A stretch of 64,000 nt of DNA, taken from the NCBI RefSeq assembly GCF_027943255.1, contig NC_072894.1, positions 82,949,601 to 83,013,600 of the forward strand, written 5' to 3'. The position numbers and the translations under genes are program-made. Each line of letters starts with the position of its first letter. The stretch's first letter is position 1. The stretch comes from Anastrepha obliqua. Lineage: Eukaryota > Arthropoda > Insecta > Diptera > Tephritidae. Positions 11,293-22,239 of the stretch are shown in pieces. The notes beneath the pieces are model-generated. The model ran no database searches. It worked only from the letters and a program-made list of their open reading frames with translations, and was not told the DNA's origin.

Positions 11293-11680
11293 TTAATGAT
11301 GGAACACAACTTCATTCATATGGCTACCTCGGCTAGCCATGCACCATCCCATACGATCGGTCCAATTTTTCAACACAGTTTCGATTGTATGCGGCTGTAT
11401 TTCAGCTATGACATCGCGTATGTTGGTCTTCAGTGCATCAATTGTTGCTGGTTTGTTGGCATAACACTGGTCTTTGACGGCACACTAAAGATAATAATCC
11501 AACGGCGTCAAATCGCAGCTCCGAGGCGGCCAAACGATATCAGAATTTCGGCTGATAATGCGATCTTCGAAAACAGTGCGCAAAGGATTGATCGCAGCAT
11601 TCGCTGTGTGGCAAGTAGCGCCATCTTGTTGGAACCAAATGCCGTTGGAAAAAGCGTTCTTTGAGCGTATACACAACCAT
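11293..11680 (-). pseudogene. D,D41D mariner transposase, catalytic C-terminal half
   Basis: Minus-strand frame with IWFQQDGATCHTA (second catalytic Asp), RIISRNSDIVWPPRSCDLTP and LDYY (third catalytic Asp, 41 residues after the second). One in-frame TAG at 11485-11487, probably from a Trp codon, follows. The frame then runs to the natural end (DRMGWCMASRGSHMNEVVFH, stop at 11293-11295). Upstream, in another frame, a start-like MVVYTLKER begins at 11680, so the N-terminus has been joined to the catalytic half by a large internal deletion. Leader-like sequence continues to about 11790; I could not match the two ends. Confidence 0.75.
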
Positions 11681-11799
11681 TTTCGTTCAGCGGAAGAATA
11701 AAACTAATTTTCTGTCAAATCAGATGAAAGCTAAGTGTTGCCATTCTTCAAATAATACCTAGTTCAAATCCGTAACGATAGATGGCGGGCCCTGTATAT

Positions 11800-12655
11800 A
11801 TTATACATTGCGGTTTGACTATTATAGATTAAACTCATTTAAGTGAGTTGCATATTTTCTTTTTAGCGTCTCATAAAATAGACGCCATCGAGCTTTGATA
11901 AAATACCACTATAAAAGTAACTGAAACTGGAACTTGAAAGACCATCTATTATGAGTGGGCGTAATTTATGGTTCAAGCCCTTTCTCTCAATTTCAAATCT
12001 ATTTTGTTTTGTTTTCGGTAAATGTCTTTTCTGAATGGGGATCATTTTATAATAAGAAGTAAAATACAATAAAAGGTATGATAAAAAACCTAATTATTGC
12101 CGCTTTCATCATTGATTGCTCACCGTTTGATTTCAGGAAGATTTCCTGTTTTATGTAATGCCCACCCGCCTAGAATTACAATGAGGCATGCCGAAGAATC
12201 AGTAAGGCCCGAATTAGGCAGGCCTTACTGAGGCACGCCTCACTATTACCTTACCAGGCCCACGTTAGGCAAGGCAAAGATTGTCATGCCAGAACAATAC
12301 TAAATTTGGTTGTGGTCACGAAAATCTGTGGCAGTGTCTACTTAGGCATAAATTGGAATCCCTAACTGATTTGTAGAAGGGCATCCGGAGTATTACCGAA
12401 GTTCGGTTTTTCGAACCTGCGCCTAAAGAGGCAGATGTGTGGCGATACCTTTCGGGATTTGGGCCTAGTTTGGCTGCCTTATGAGGCGCAAATTTGCAAT
12501 GCGGTCTGCCTTATTTGCTCCTAATCACCGCCTTACCAAAATTTCTAGTCGGGCATGTGTCGATTATTATGACTCTGCAGCAGGGATCGCTAAATGGCCT
12601 CACTTGCAGCATTTTCGAAGAAACGACATAATGATGTCACCACTCCCAGATATAT
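11800..12655. other. No gene; hairpin-forming AGGC/GCCT cluster
   Basis: Unassigned sequence. At 12184-12280 is a cluster of aggc and gcct words including perfect inverted repeats: cagtaaggcc (12200-12209) with ggccttactg (12221-12230), and tgaggc (12229-12234) with gcctca (12237-12242). No open frame with recognisable motifs. Confidence 0.5.
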
Positions 12656-12660
12656 ACCAG

Positions 12661-12757
12661 TGGATGCATTGGAACAACATCAACACGCACGTCCCAAATA
12701 GGAGGAGAAGCTCGGCCAAACACCCAAAACGGGTGTAAGGGCCAATTATATATAATA
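12661..12757 (+). repeat. tRNA-derived SINE-like repeat, copy 3 (3' third)
   Basis: Plus-strand 3' part of the family: ggaacaacatcaacacgcac, aggaggagaagctcggcc, acccaaaacgggtgtaaggg and the tail ccaattatatataatatata. Confidence 0.75.
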
Positions 12758-12764
12758 TATATAC

Positions 12765-13690
12765 ATATATATTTGACTGGTCACCTTTTTCAATTGTTTG
12801 AAGAAATTGAAAAGATACTCTTTCATTAATTATTTTACAATCCGGGTAATTTTTTCGAGAAAGGTGCAAAATGTGGTTTGCGATGGACCACACTTTAAAC
12901 AAGGGAATTGCCAGCTTTTATATAATAAACTATCTAATTATATAAATAGTATATACAAAAATTTAAGGTGTGTAGTTAATACTCGCAGTATATAAATAAG
13001 ATATCAAATTATTTTTCTTAATTCAAGCTCACTCCCAAAATCACTTACGTTTTCTATTCCGTTCGGGTGCAGCAACTTACGTTTTGTTCACACTTGGCGC
13101 ACGCTCTTTATTAATTATTAAATCCACGCACGTGCCAGCCAAAATCGAGCAATATCCAATTCGAAGAAAACCAAGTCAAACTTTTCAAAAAAACTTGGTG
13201 TGTGAAGGCAAAATAGTTTACAAATTTTACTTCACTTCGATTAAATTCGAGCCAGACCGTTCACTTTTAATTGCTGCTTTAAGTCAATTCTACGCACAGC
13301 TGCTACAATATCCGCACACTAATCACACCAATTTCTCTTGGCAATTGCCCATTTAATTCAATTACTAAAGGAAAATTACAGATTTGAAACACGCACACAG
13401 CGTTGCGTAGGTGAATTGCTTTTCGTCAAATTTACAATTGAATACAAATAAGAAATTTTGCTATGCTCGAAAAGCGAAAAATGTTTGGGGTTTCTTGAAA
13501 CACAGTTGAAAAAAAATATATATTTATGTACATATAAGAAAGAAGAAAAATACAAAGATATGTATATACTTAAAACAAGTTTAAGTATTTGAAACACTGT
13601 TTTATTTATTGCAAAAAATGCAAATGAATTGTTCGGTTACGAAATTTGTATTTTAACAATTGATTTTCGATTGCCATCACGCGCTCACGC
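12765..13690. other. TE-poor AT-rich block, no coding gene
   Basis: No transposon signature. Read on the minus strand it lies downstream of the promoter-like site at 14118 and of a GTGAGC splice-donor-like site near 13690, so it could be intron of a host gene. That is inference only. Confidence 0.35.
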
Positions 13691-13692
13691 TC

Positions 13693-14118
13693 CTGATGAG
13701 TCGAACAGCTTTTATTTTTTGTTTCTGGTTATAGTGAAACACTTTGATTCGAAAGTAGACTAAACACGTTTTTTTATAACTTGCAAATAATTCACTTGCA
13801 AAGCACTTCAGCACAATAAAAAATAATAACAACACGTAAGCATCAATTGAGTTGAATTTTTCCCATGTCAGGGTAAACATTTGCAAAACTTCTAAACTAA
13901 CGCTTCAATCGGGCTTTTTAAACACTTCAACTTAAAAATATATTTCAATTATATTTTTGTTTGTTTTGTACGTGTGACTTCTTGTGTACGAGTATTTTAT
14001 GCGACGCGTATCCGCAAAAGCACGTCCGTCCAGTTCGCTGTGTGTCGACGCTTTGGGCGAAGCATGCGTTTAGGTCGCTCGTTGTCACTGCTCACCGTTG
14101 CCAACTTCGAAACCAACT
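13693..14118 (-). other. Candidate host 5' untranslated exon
   Basis: Minus-strand stretch starting at a candidate initiator (14118) and ending at ggagc|GTGAGC near 13692. Its A-rich, stop-rich composition with scattered caa/gaa/gtg words looks like fly 5' leader sequence, unlike the transposon debris around it. A 69-codon minus-strand frame (13677-13886) begins inside it but shows no motif. No reading frame or homology proves it; the call rests on composition and signals. Confidence 0.25.
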
Positions 14119-14150
14119 GACGGCCGATGCGTTTTTCGGCCAACGGTATA
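14115..14150 (-). promoter_or_regulatory. Candidate core promoter (TATA plus initiator)
   Basis: On the minus strand TATACC starts at 14150 and TCAGTT spans 14120-14115, so the TATA is about 32 bp upstream of the initiator A at 14118. That is the normal insect TATA-to-Inr distance, and TCAGTT is a good match to the fly initiator. The site sits in the most GC- and CpG-rich stretch of the window, and two CAGCTG E-boxes lie upstream (14576-14581 and 14585-14590). Confidence 0.3.
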
Positions 14151-15100
14151 GACCTTTTTCTCGCTCGCTGTAGTAGAACAAAGTTTATTTTTTACTTTCT
14201 TATTTTTTTTTGTATTTAACGTTTGCACATTTATGCTCACTTTAGCAATGTTCAGACGACGTTCGCTTGGCTATCTCAGCGCGTTCGAGTAATTGAACGC
14301 GTTTGCTGCTTCAGTCTTTCCTTTTGTTTGAGTGTTTCGGAGCTTAGGGCGCCCTCGAGACGCTCGAGCACAATGTAGGCATAGCTTGGTATATATGTAT
14401 ATATATTTATAGACATACATACATATGCATGTATTATTTTGTACTATCGCATACATGTATATCTGATTACATGCACACATCTGTTTGCACAAACGTCTGC
14501 GTGTGTATGTGCGTGTGTGGCTCATAACAGCGTTGCTGGTGGGTAGCGATATGCCGGTTTGGCAGCGCATTGTAACAGCTGTTACAGCTGTTTTGCTACT
14601 ACAAACATATGCTGCTTTTAGTTTTAATTAAATTTTGTGTTTGCTTTTTATTTACTTGCTTTTTTGTGTTTTTGTGTTTCTGTCTGGCGGCGTCGATGGC
14701 TATGAACTGGTTTTAAGCTTTTTTGTTTTACTTAAGTAGTATTAATTAATTATTTATATTTTTTTTGCACGCGATAACTCTACTCTAATCCAAAAATTGT
14801 TGAAGCGTAAAATTTCATATAACATTAAGGTGGAGCGATAGTTTATGGAAACATGTGTTTTTTGTTATTGCATAGCATCAAAATGTCCAACTAATCCTTT
14901 ATAAGAGTTAATAAAATTCATATTAAAAAAGATAATATTAATATTATTTTTACGATAACCTTTTGAGGTGCCCCACTCACCAAATTTGGAAAAAGAACAC
15001 ACAATTTTTAAAACTACTAATAAACTTAAAAAATATTTAATTTTATGTGTCTAACTTGGTTTTAACTGGCGTACTAAAGTATGATAGTCGTGACGGCTAT
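14151..15100. other. GC-richer flank then AT-rich spacer
   Basis: 14150-14590 is GC-richer with TG/CA and TATA tracts (14390-14520) and paired E-boxes. 14600-15100 is AT-rich. The word gaggtgcccc at 14965-14974 has its complement at 15526-15535, flanking the next SINE copy; these could be the ends of a small non-autonomous element. Confidence 0.4.
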
Positions 15101-15104
15101 CTCA

Positions 15105-15315
15105 GCCGAATGTGTTCGAAATCTCGGGCACGAACACCAATTGATAGAAAAAGTTGATTTCCAGTACCAGTCGCCCTTCGGCAGATAATGTCAAACCTCC
15201 GAGTGTATTTCTGAAAAGAAAAAGTTGCTCATAAAAATCCATCTGCCGTTCGGAGGCGGCTTTAATTTGTAGGTTACTGCATTTGTGGAAAATCATCAAG
15301 ACGGCCACCAGGGAC
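15105..15315 (+). repeat. tRNA-derived SINE-like repeat, copy 4 (body)
   Basis: Plus orientation. A collapsed head (a ttcgaaatctcgggc stretch reminiscent of a B box) leads into cagtcgcccttcggcagata, acctccgagtgtatttctg, gccgttcggaggcggcttta, and catttgtggaaaatcatcaa. The 3' tail is missing. Confidence 0.7.
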
Positions 15316-15319
15316 GAAC

Positions 15320-16264
15320 TCACTTGTCATACACTTTTTATTCGTCACTGAAAATCATTTCATGCTATCAAAATTTCAATAACACTAAATCGCGTTATAA
15401 AACCCCTAAACACTATCAACAACACAAGTCAATACAAGAAAATCTATAAATGCATGCATGTACAGAATTTTACGAAGTGAAAATGAAAAGCTTGAATTAA
15501 ATAATTTTAATATTAATTATGTCGGGGGCACCTCTTAACATGCCATGGGACAAATAATATTTTGCACCTATATTTGTGGGATGGAGAGCCAATAAAAGAG
15601 CCATAAAACACAAAAAATTCACCTCACCCTAGCGTATATAGGGTAATATACCTATATTTTGCTGGTAAATATATATTTTATTTTTATTTAAGTGCTATTA
15701 CACTGCAGTTATACGTATTGATAATAATGAGATTTTTTTTAAACAATAAGCAAAAACAAAACAGGTGAAAATTAGTCACTTTCTCTTAATATACTGAAGA
15801 TTTTTTTCAAAATTTTCATAGGAATTAGCAGTAAAGTAGTGAAAATGTGGTGAAAATAATATTCCGACTTTTTATAGTGATATTATCTATGCCTGGCAAA
15901 ATCCTTGTATGATGCAAGAATTGCAGGTAGAAATGTTTACTAATCCGTGCAATGATGCTGCAATAAAACACACGCCACCTACATTAGGGCGGGTCAAATT
16001 GTATGGAACAATTCGGTTTCTACACAAAATTATAAGAAGATAGTCCAGTAGTGTATAGCTCTAAGGTCAATTTATAAAGAAATTACAATTGTGCTCACAT
16101 AATAAAACACTTCAACCTTTTATAATACTCGAATATTTTTTAGGCTAAATTTTTTGTGTGTATTTCACAAAAATTTAACGAATTTCAAAAACTAGTCATC
16201 AAACTTAAAAATTTTTTAATTAGAAAACTTCGTAATATGAAGTTTTATAGCACTTCAGTTTGAG
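15320..16264. other. No gene seen
   Basis: AT-rich; contains the cattagggcgggtcaaatt motif at 15982, similar to 11058. No coding or RNA signature. Confidence 0.5.
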
Positions 16265-16266
16265 TA

Positions 16267-17225
16267 CAGGGTGCCCGGTGGCATTGACGGAACCGCGTTA
16301 ACTTCATTATTCGTCGGTCCGTGTGCAAGAGAGCTGCTACCCAAGGACTTCCAAAAAATATTGTGCATGAAATATTGAGGAAGGCTCTTAGACTTCATCC
16401 CTTCAAAATTCAAATCGTGCAAACACCAAAGCCTGATGATTACAATTTGCGTAGAAATTTCTGTGGAGTTATATTAGAGCAATTTCGTACGGTAAATACT
16501 ATCTTCTGGAGTGATGAATCCCATTTTCTTTTAAATAGAAGTGAATATAAGCTAAATTGCCGTTATTGATGACCTAAAGGACAGTACTCACTATTAAAAC
16601 ATCAGCAGCCACTTCACACTCCCAAAGTGACTGGTTGGTTTGGTTGCCTTGTCAAGCAATCTAATAATTGGAGCTAATTTTTTTTAATCTTCGAGGGCAA
16701 CCAATTTCTGTAGATGGTATATCTTATTGTACGATTATATTCTGCCAACAATGAGAGAAAAGACAGATCTTCAATACACACACGTGGTTTCAGTAAGATG
16801 GCGTCGCACAGCACACGGCTAGAGAAACCATGGCAATACCGCGAGATTTCTTCCCTAACAAACTGATAAGCCATTTCGGTGGCCTATCATGGCCACCCAG
16901 GTCGCCTGGTTTTAACCCCTTTGAACTTTTTTTGTGGTGGTACCTCCTTAGTAAAAAGTCTAGGAAAGACAGCGCTCATTTCAGCACTAAAAGGAAGCAT
17001 CGTTCGCGATTTTAATGGCGTCCCGACTTCAATTCTGCAGCGAGTGGCATGGAGTACGGAGGCCAGTTTCCAAGAGTGTATCAAACGTAACGGTCAACAT
17101 TTAAAGGAGATAATTTTTAAAAATTAAATCCGCACTTGTCTTCTTCGTAATGGTTATTGAAATAAACTTAAGTAATTATTTCTCAATTTAGCTTTTAATT
17201 CCTAATTCTGCCACCGAACACCCTG
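16267..17225 (+). mobile_element. D,D41D mariner-like element, 959 bp
   Basis: Complete from end to end: left end cagggtgcccggtggca (16267-16283), right end its complement with two mismatches (17209-17225), TA on both sides (16265-16266 and 17226-17227). The first helix-turn-helix part of the transposase gene is deleted, which explains the short length compared with about 1.2-1.3 kb for a full element. Confidence 0.85.
16321..17127 (+). pseudogene. D,D41D transposase, N-truncated, catalytic residues lost
   Basis: Starts within the DNA-binding region (GLPKNIVHEILRKALRLHPF, KIQIVQTPKPDDYNLRR), then FWSDESHFLLN with the first catalytic Asp, then in another frame FQ, a stop (TAA for CAA), DGVAQHTARET with the second Asp, KLISHFGGLSWPPRSP, and GFNPFELFLW. 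In relatives this last block reads like CDLTPLDFFLW, so both Asp residues have changed (to Gly and Glu). The spacing from the second Asp to the Glu is 41. The natural C-terminus, QECIKRNGQHLKEIIFKN, is preserved. Confidence 0.8.
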
Positions 17226-17229
17226 TACA

Positions 17230-17655
17230 TGTGCAAATGCATACGTGCAGATGCTTTTGGCCATCTGGATAACATTGATGCCCGATCATCTTTACAAGCC
17301 ACTTGACAGCTCTCTACATCATCGGAAAGCGATTGCTGATACAGCTACAGTTCAAAAACGCTGGTAACCACATATGCCTCGTGTTGTTGTTGTAGTCTTA
17401 GTTACCAACTGTGATGTCACATTGATGATGCTCCCAAAGTCAACGGCATTTTTTTAGACTGACGGAGCAATTCAGTGCATTCAGTCGGCACCCTAAATAT
17501 ATGCACATTTGCATACATACATAAGTATTTCGACACGATATCGAATTCGGGTTTTTGCATTGAGGTTTTTCTATTGTCTTTTGCTATTTTTAGAAAGTTT
17601 ATGCGCTGTTTTGTAGCCGTTATTTATTGAGTTTTTATTTTTTTGTTGTTAGCTT
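17230..17655. other. No gene seen
   Basis: Mixed-composition spacer between two mariner pieces; nothing recognisable. Confidence 0.5.
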
Positions 17656-17659
17656 GCAT

Positions 17660-17805
17660 GTGTACCCTACCACCTGGATCAAAAAGTTTTCGGAATATAT
17701 TCAGAAAATTCTAAATAAAAGTTTATTCCTCGAAAGTGATATTATTGCCTTCAATTGCCACGCACTTCTGCCAACGTTTGCTTGGTGTCGTAAAACTAAA
17801 CTAAA
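17660..17805 (-). pseudogene. Mariner transposase C-terminus scrap
   Basis: Minus strand reads RWQKCVAIEGNNITFEE and a stop, matching the conserved extreme C-terminus of D,D34D mariners (pattern RW.KCI...G.YFE). The sequence continues 3' through tgaatatattccgaaaactt to ccaggtggtagggtac, in the position of a 3' terminal repeat. Nothing of the catalytic core remains. Confidence 0.45.
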
Positions 17806-17937
17806 TTAAAATATAAAGACGTGCCTTACTATCTATGTAACATCAATAGGGTTCAAAGAATGAAAAAAGTTGTTTTTGCGCATTGCTTTGCGTTAGGACT
17901 TCACTCTCGATTAATTTTGTTTTCGACATAATGCACG

Positions 17938-18860
17938 TTGCTATTGATTCTCAATTCTTACTGGAACGTATTAAAAGCTATAAAGAACAACAAAGCCGCG
18001 GGAGCCGACGGACTGGCGGATGAGGTGTTCAAATATGGCGGCGAGGAGTTGGTAAGGTGTGTGCACCAGCTCCTATACAAAATATGGTCGAATGAAAGCA
18101 TGCCTGCCGATTCGAATTTAAGTGTACTCTGTCCAATCTATAAGGCAATATCGCTAATGAGGTCTTACCAAGCGTATTGTGTGGAAGGTTGAAGCCCACC
18201 ATCAACCACTGATTGGACCTTATCAGTGTGGCTTTAGACCTGGAAAGTCCAGAATCGACACACACCATTTTTTGTTTTCCTTTTTAAAGCTGTATTCGAA
18301 AGCACGAAAAGGAGTTGCCTATATACCGCGACGCTTGAATTTCTTATCCCCACTACCAGCAGCGCCATCAGAATGGGGAAGGACATCGCCCAGCCGTTTG
18401 ATACCAAACAAAGTATTAGACAACCGAATACTGGAAAAAATCTTGCTCCGGCACAATTTTTTATAAGAGCGTACAATTGCTGGAGACGATATTGACATCA
18501 TCGGCATTAACAACCGCGCTGTTAGCTCTGTTTTTTTTTTTGAACTGGATAAAGGAGCAAAATGAATAAGTCTGGTGGTGCACGAGGACAAAACGAAGTA
18601 CCTCCTGTCATCAAAGAAATAGTTGGTGCACTCGTGTCTCGGCACCCACGTCACTGTTGACAGTTACGATTTCGAGGTTGTAAGATACTTCGTTTATTTA
18701 GGAATCAGCGTTAACACCGATAACAATGTTAGCCTGAAAATCCAATGTAGAATCTTTCTTGTCAACAAGTACTACTTTAGAAGTAGGCAACTGAGTAGTA
18801 AAGTCCAATTCCTCTCTCGGCGAACGAAAATACAACGAAAACAAGCTCCATAAGAAATTA
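17938..18860 (+). pseudogene. RTE-like LINE reverse transcriptase remnant
   Basis: Plus strand. KAIKNNKAAGADGLADEVFK, then YGGEELVRCVHQLLYKIW and NESMPADSNLSVLCPIYK form the start of an RTE-type RT. After a deletion comes PLIGPYQCGFRPGKSRIDTH, then the weakened DDIDIIG box (18487 on), and after frameshifts LGTHVTVDSYDFEVV, RYFVYLGISVNTDNNVSL. The element is probably from the same family as the endonuclease remnant at 32.7-33.7 kb. At least five frame changes; dead. Confidence 0.8.
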
Positions 18861-19024
18861 ATGAAAATTGCACTATTTTTCTGAAGTAGCAACAAGGCCA
18901 CTAAGTAAAAACCATCACCAACCAAACACACCACCAACAAAATCCACCATAAATAATATTAGTGATAAACGAAGCAATAAAACCAAAGAAAATGCAGACG
19001 ACCACAAATAAGAAAAAGTTTTTT

Positions 19025-19216
19025 TTTAGTAGCGGTCGCCCCTCGGTAGGCAATGGCAAACCTCCGAGTGTATTACTGCCATGAAAAGGCTCCTCATAAC
19101 ATCTGCTTTTCGGAGTCGGCTTGCAACTGTAGGTCCCTCCATCAAGACGCACATCACAAATAGGAGGAGGCGCTGGGCGAAACTCCCAAAAAGGGTGTAA
19201 GCGCCAATTATATATG
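19025..19216 (+). repeat. tRNA-derived SINE-like repeat, copy 5 (headless, tail intact)
   Basis: Plus orientation, well preserved body and tail: gcggtcgcccctcggtaggc, caatggcaaacctccgagtg, tttcggagtcggcttgcaac, caaataggaggaggcgctgg and agggtgtaagcgccaattat. The tRNA-like head is absent and the copy begins after a T run, as expected of 5' truncation. Confidence 0.85.
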
Positions 19217-19269
19217 TATAATCTATATGTTTACAAAAGCACATATTTCCATAACTGCAGGAAACATAA

Positions 19270-19900
19270 GTGCGTTTTTCCTAACCTATTCAATATACGG
19301 ACACTGCACCAGAATACGTATCAAACACCAAATCATGCTGCGGCCAGGAGAAGTATCCACGCTTTCCCCACGTCCCACGTCCGTGCTTTCAGCAATCGAG
19401 ATGCCCGCTACGCACTTCCGAACATACGTACCTCCCTTAACCGTTGTTAGTCACATGAACAACTTTCCACTAGTTGAAAAAATTCGCGAACTACTTCTAG
19501 AGCACAAAGATTCCATAAAAATCATGTGGATTCAAGGGGATGCCGATATTCGCTGAAACGAGAAAGTTGATGGGCTTACTAAAGAAGATACCAAACAACC
19601 TTTGCATCTATTCAACACTGCTATAAAAATTACAATCCCAGTGGGAAAACGTCAATATATTCATTATACGTAAACTCAAAATATTTGCTCCCCATCAAAT
19701 TGGACCCACACTCACCACACATGCACACCTTTCAAAAGACTCCGCTACACAAAATTGCGTTTTTTTAAGGCTCTACTGACAACACTGTTCTTCACCTTCT
19801 GGATGTATGTGCAGGGCTCAAATTAATAGGAAATGGAGGTTCATTTAATACCAAACCATCATCGTACCACCACTGCTTTCATACACATATTGGTGCAACC
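19270..19900 (+). pseudogene. I-group LINE RNase H remnant
   Basis: Plus-strand frame with FPLVEKIRELLLEHKDSIKI, MWIQGDADIR, a stop, and NEKVDGLTKEDTKQPL. It matches the RNase H segment around the catalytic His/Asp of I-like elements (pattern MWIPGH.GI.GNEKAD.LAKEAT); the key His has become Asp. Weak similarity continues to about 19900. Upstream RT is not found. Confidence 0.6.
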
Positions 19901-21045
19901 GAGGGTGCTAGATTACAATGTTTGGTCATCTGAAGTAAAATTGTGAGATTTTTTCATATATCATCAACATAGTAATCATTTTTTTGTTACATCAGCAAAT
20001 AGCTGAATCCTTCAAAATCGCTGAGAGTCGGTAATGTTGAGTGTAAGAGTAGCCTCGTATTAGAGCACTTTGAGAGAAAAAAGTTAATATTTTAGCATAA
20101 AAAATTTGATGAACTCGAATATAAAATATTTTATTAAAATTTTATAGTTTTTTCCAATTCTCAATATTTTCTATTTTTTTATAACTTAAACCCCATTTGA
20201 AAATTTGTTGTCCAGCATTTCGCAAATTTGTGCGTGTTCACATTCTCATTTTGATTTAACTAAAAAATAGTTGAATAATGAATATAGCCATTAAAATTAA
20301 ATTGTAATCAATTCATGAAAAACTACTGTCAGACTTAATAAGCGGCGCCAATGTCAACCACAAACACATTAATATTATTTTTTCCTACAAACGCTTCTTT
20401 TTATTTTTTCATACTTTTTGAAAGCTGTTAAAACTTCCCCAACCGCATGCCACAAGAGCTAAGGCAACAAGAATCCGCCACAATGACTAATCAGTCCAGT
20501 TTAATGCTTCGTTTCGAGCATCTTTACCTGCGAATCTGTTCGAAATGTTTGCTACTGTAAAAAAAGCCGGAATATTAAATTTATGCCAACGTCTTCGCAA
20601 ATAAGTTAATGTATGCAAAGTTTTAGCTTAACAAAAACAAAAAAACAGTTTGGTGATAAAAAAAGTTATACATATTTAAAAACTATATGAAAGCGAATGA
20701 AGAACTACAAAATTGAAGCAATGACTTGAAAGCTTATGTGAAATAACCTTCTAGATGGTAAAACAAAAGGCAAGAAGCTCATGCTAAGGCTTGGCTATGC
20801 ACAAAAAAACATCATATACCTAGAAAATTAATATATAAAAAAGTACGATTTTTCAATGAAAGCGTGTTGGGTGCGAATGAGTAATTTAAAATTTGCTAAT
20901 ACCTACAAGGGATGTTGCGAATGTCGAATTTTTGTGACGCGGATGTTAAGTATTTTTGAAAATGAATTCAAGTAACTTAGGTAATTTATAATAGATAAAC
21001 GAAAAACCGAACATTTAATAATGTCTAATGTCCACACACAACCTC
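19901..21045. other. No gene seen
   Basis: AT-rich, several T/A runs; no recognisable coding or repeat signature. Confidence 0.5.
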
Positions 21046-21048
21046 CCA

Positions 21049-21240
21049 GGTAGCCATGAAATGCCGTACATCTCTTAATGAGATGACTGCGACATTTCGC
21101 CCAAATGTAGCATGGATTACTGACCATTATGACATCGAGGGGGATTATAGAGCCGATGAACTAGCGAGACTCGGCACCATCCTTCCTAACGAGAATACTG
21201 AAAATTACGTTGGGATACTCCTGCAAACATGAAAGCTACT
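21049..21240 (+). pseudogene. LINE RNase H fragment
   Basis: Plus strand reads TSLNEMTATFRPNVAWITDH and YDIEGDYRADELARLGTILP, the C-terminal RNase H block of I/LOA/R1-type LINEs (pattern L.WVPGH.DIEGN..ADELARLGT). It lies upstream of an RT fragment in the same orientation, the reverse of the order within one LINE, so the two are separate insertions. Confidence 0.7.
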
Positions 21241-21654
21241 TCTTATTGAGAAATTTATTCTTCAGTAAGATGCATCGAGGATTTTCATATAAGGAATTCC
21301 CATTAATAAAATGGAATGTAATGCATTTTAGATGGTGCGTATGTCCGGGAAATATAGAATATTTTTTACATCTAATGTCTCTTTTTTTGTCATAGTAACG
21401 GCTACTTTTGCGGGGAATCGCTTTCTTACAAATTTTAACTATTATTAATTTTATGCGAATTGAGACAACGTTCAACAGTTTTGAATTACTCCTGATTTTA
21501 GGTATCCTTCGTGGTCTGAGACCTATAAGCAAGAATAAAATACTTGTAATTTTCTGAATAACTTTTACTTGTATAATACCATATATTCGATGGGCAGCGG
21601 ACTGCTGCTTGTTGGTGAATACTCTTCACGAGGAAATATAAAATACCCAGAGGT

Positions 21655-22200
21655 CAACTCCTCTGAATAGTGGGCGCTCCGTTGGTGCTTTCTGACAAGG
21701 TGAAGTACCTAATACTAATCCTTGACAGTAAGCTAACGTGAAAGCCCAACATTGAGGACAGAATAAGAAAGGCAACAATCGCCTCGTATGGATGCAAGGA
21801 CGCAATCGGCAAAAGATGGAGCCTTTCGCCCAAAGTTGTATTTTGGCTCTATAATACCATAATAAAGCCAATCTTGTTATATAAATTCGTTGTTTGGTGG
21901 AACTCACTGGAGAGGATGACATCAGTTAAAAAGCTGGAGAGAATTCAAAGGTCTGCACTCATTGGAATCAGTGGCGTGCTTCGAACTACTCCTGTATACG
22001 CATCGATATTCAGCGCTAGCGCCGACTGGCTCCCGTATGGCGTGGCAAATGGCAAGTTAGAGAACAACGACGTACGGAAAGACCATATCTCCAATGGAAG
22101 GACGAAGTTGAGGAAACCCTAACATCGCTTTGCTTAACAAATTGGGTAGTGATTCTTAATCAGGCCATATAATTAAGTAAGTAAGTAAGAAGTAAGTAAG
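21655..22200 (+). mobile_element. 5'-truncated LINE, RT C-terminus with TAAG tail
   Basis: Plus strand carries SAPLVLSDKVKYLILILDSK, KPNIEDRIRKATIASYGCKD, GKRWSLSPKVVFWLYNTIIK, PILLYKFVVWW and LERIQRSALIGISGVLRTTP. These are the thumb and post-RT region of I-group LINEs. It ends in a simple tail of taag units (22170-22200), the hallmark of a LINE 3' end. One stop interrupts the first half. Confidence 0.75.
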
Positions 22201-22239
22201 CAATACACAAACAAAATTCCTTTAGCACCCCAAAAAACT

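Noticed and set aside
11296..11664. 122-codon plus-strand frame as a gene
   Set aside because: It is the antisense of the mariner catalytic domain, which explains its openness.
13677..13886. 69-codon minus-strand frame as N-terminus of a host protein
   Set aside because: No motif or biased codon use; lies in leader-like sequence where chance frames are expected.
19227..19556. 109-codon frame as a host gene
   Set aside because: Its second half is clearly I-type RNase H (KIRELLLEHKDSIKIMW); no host-like domain.
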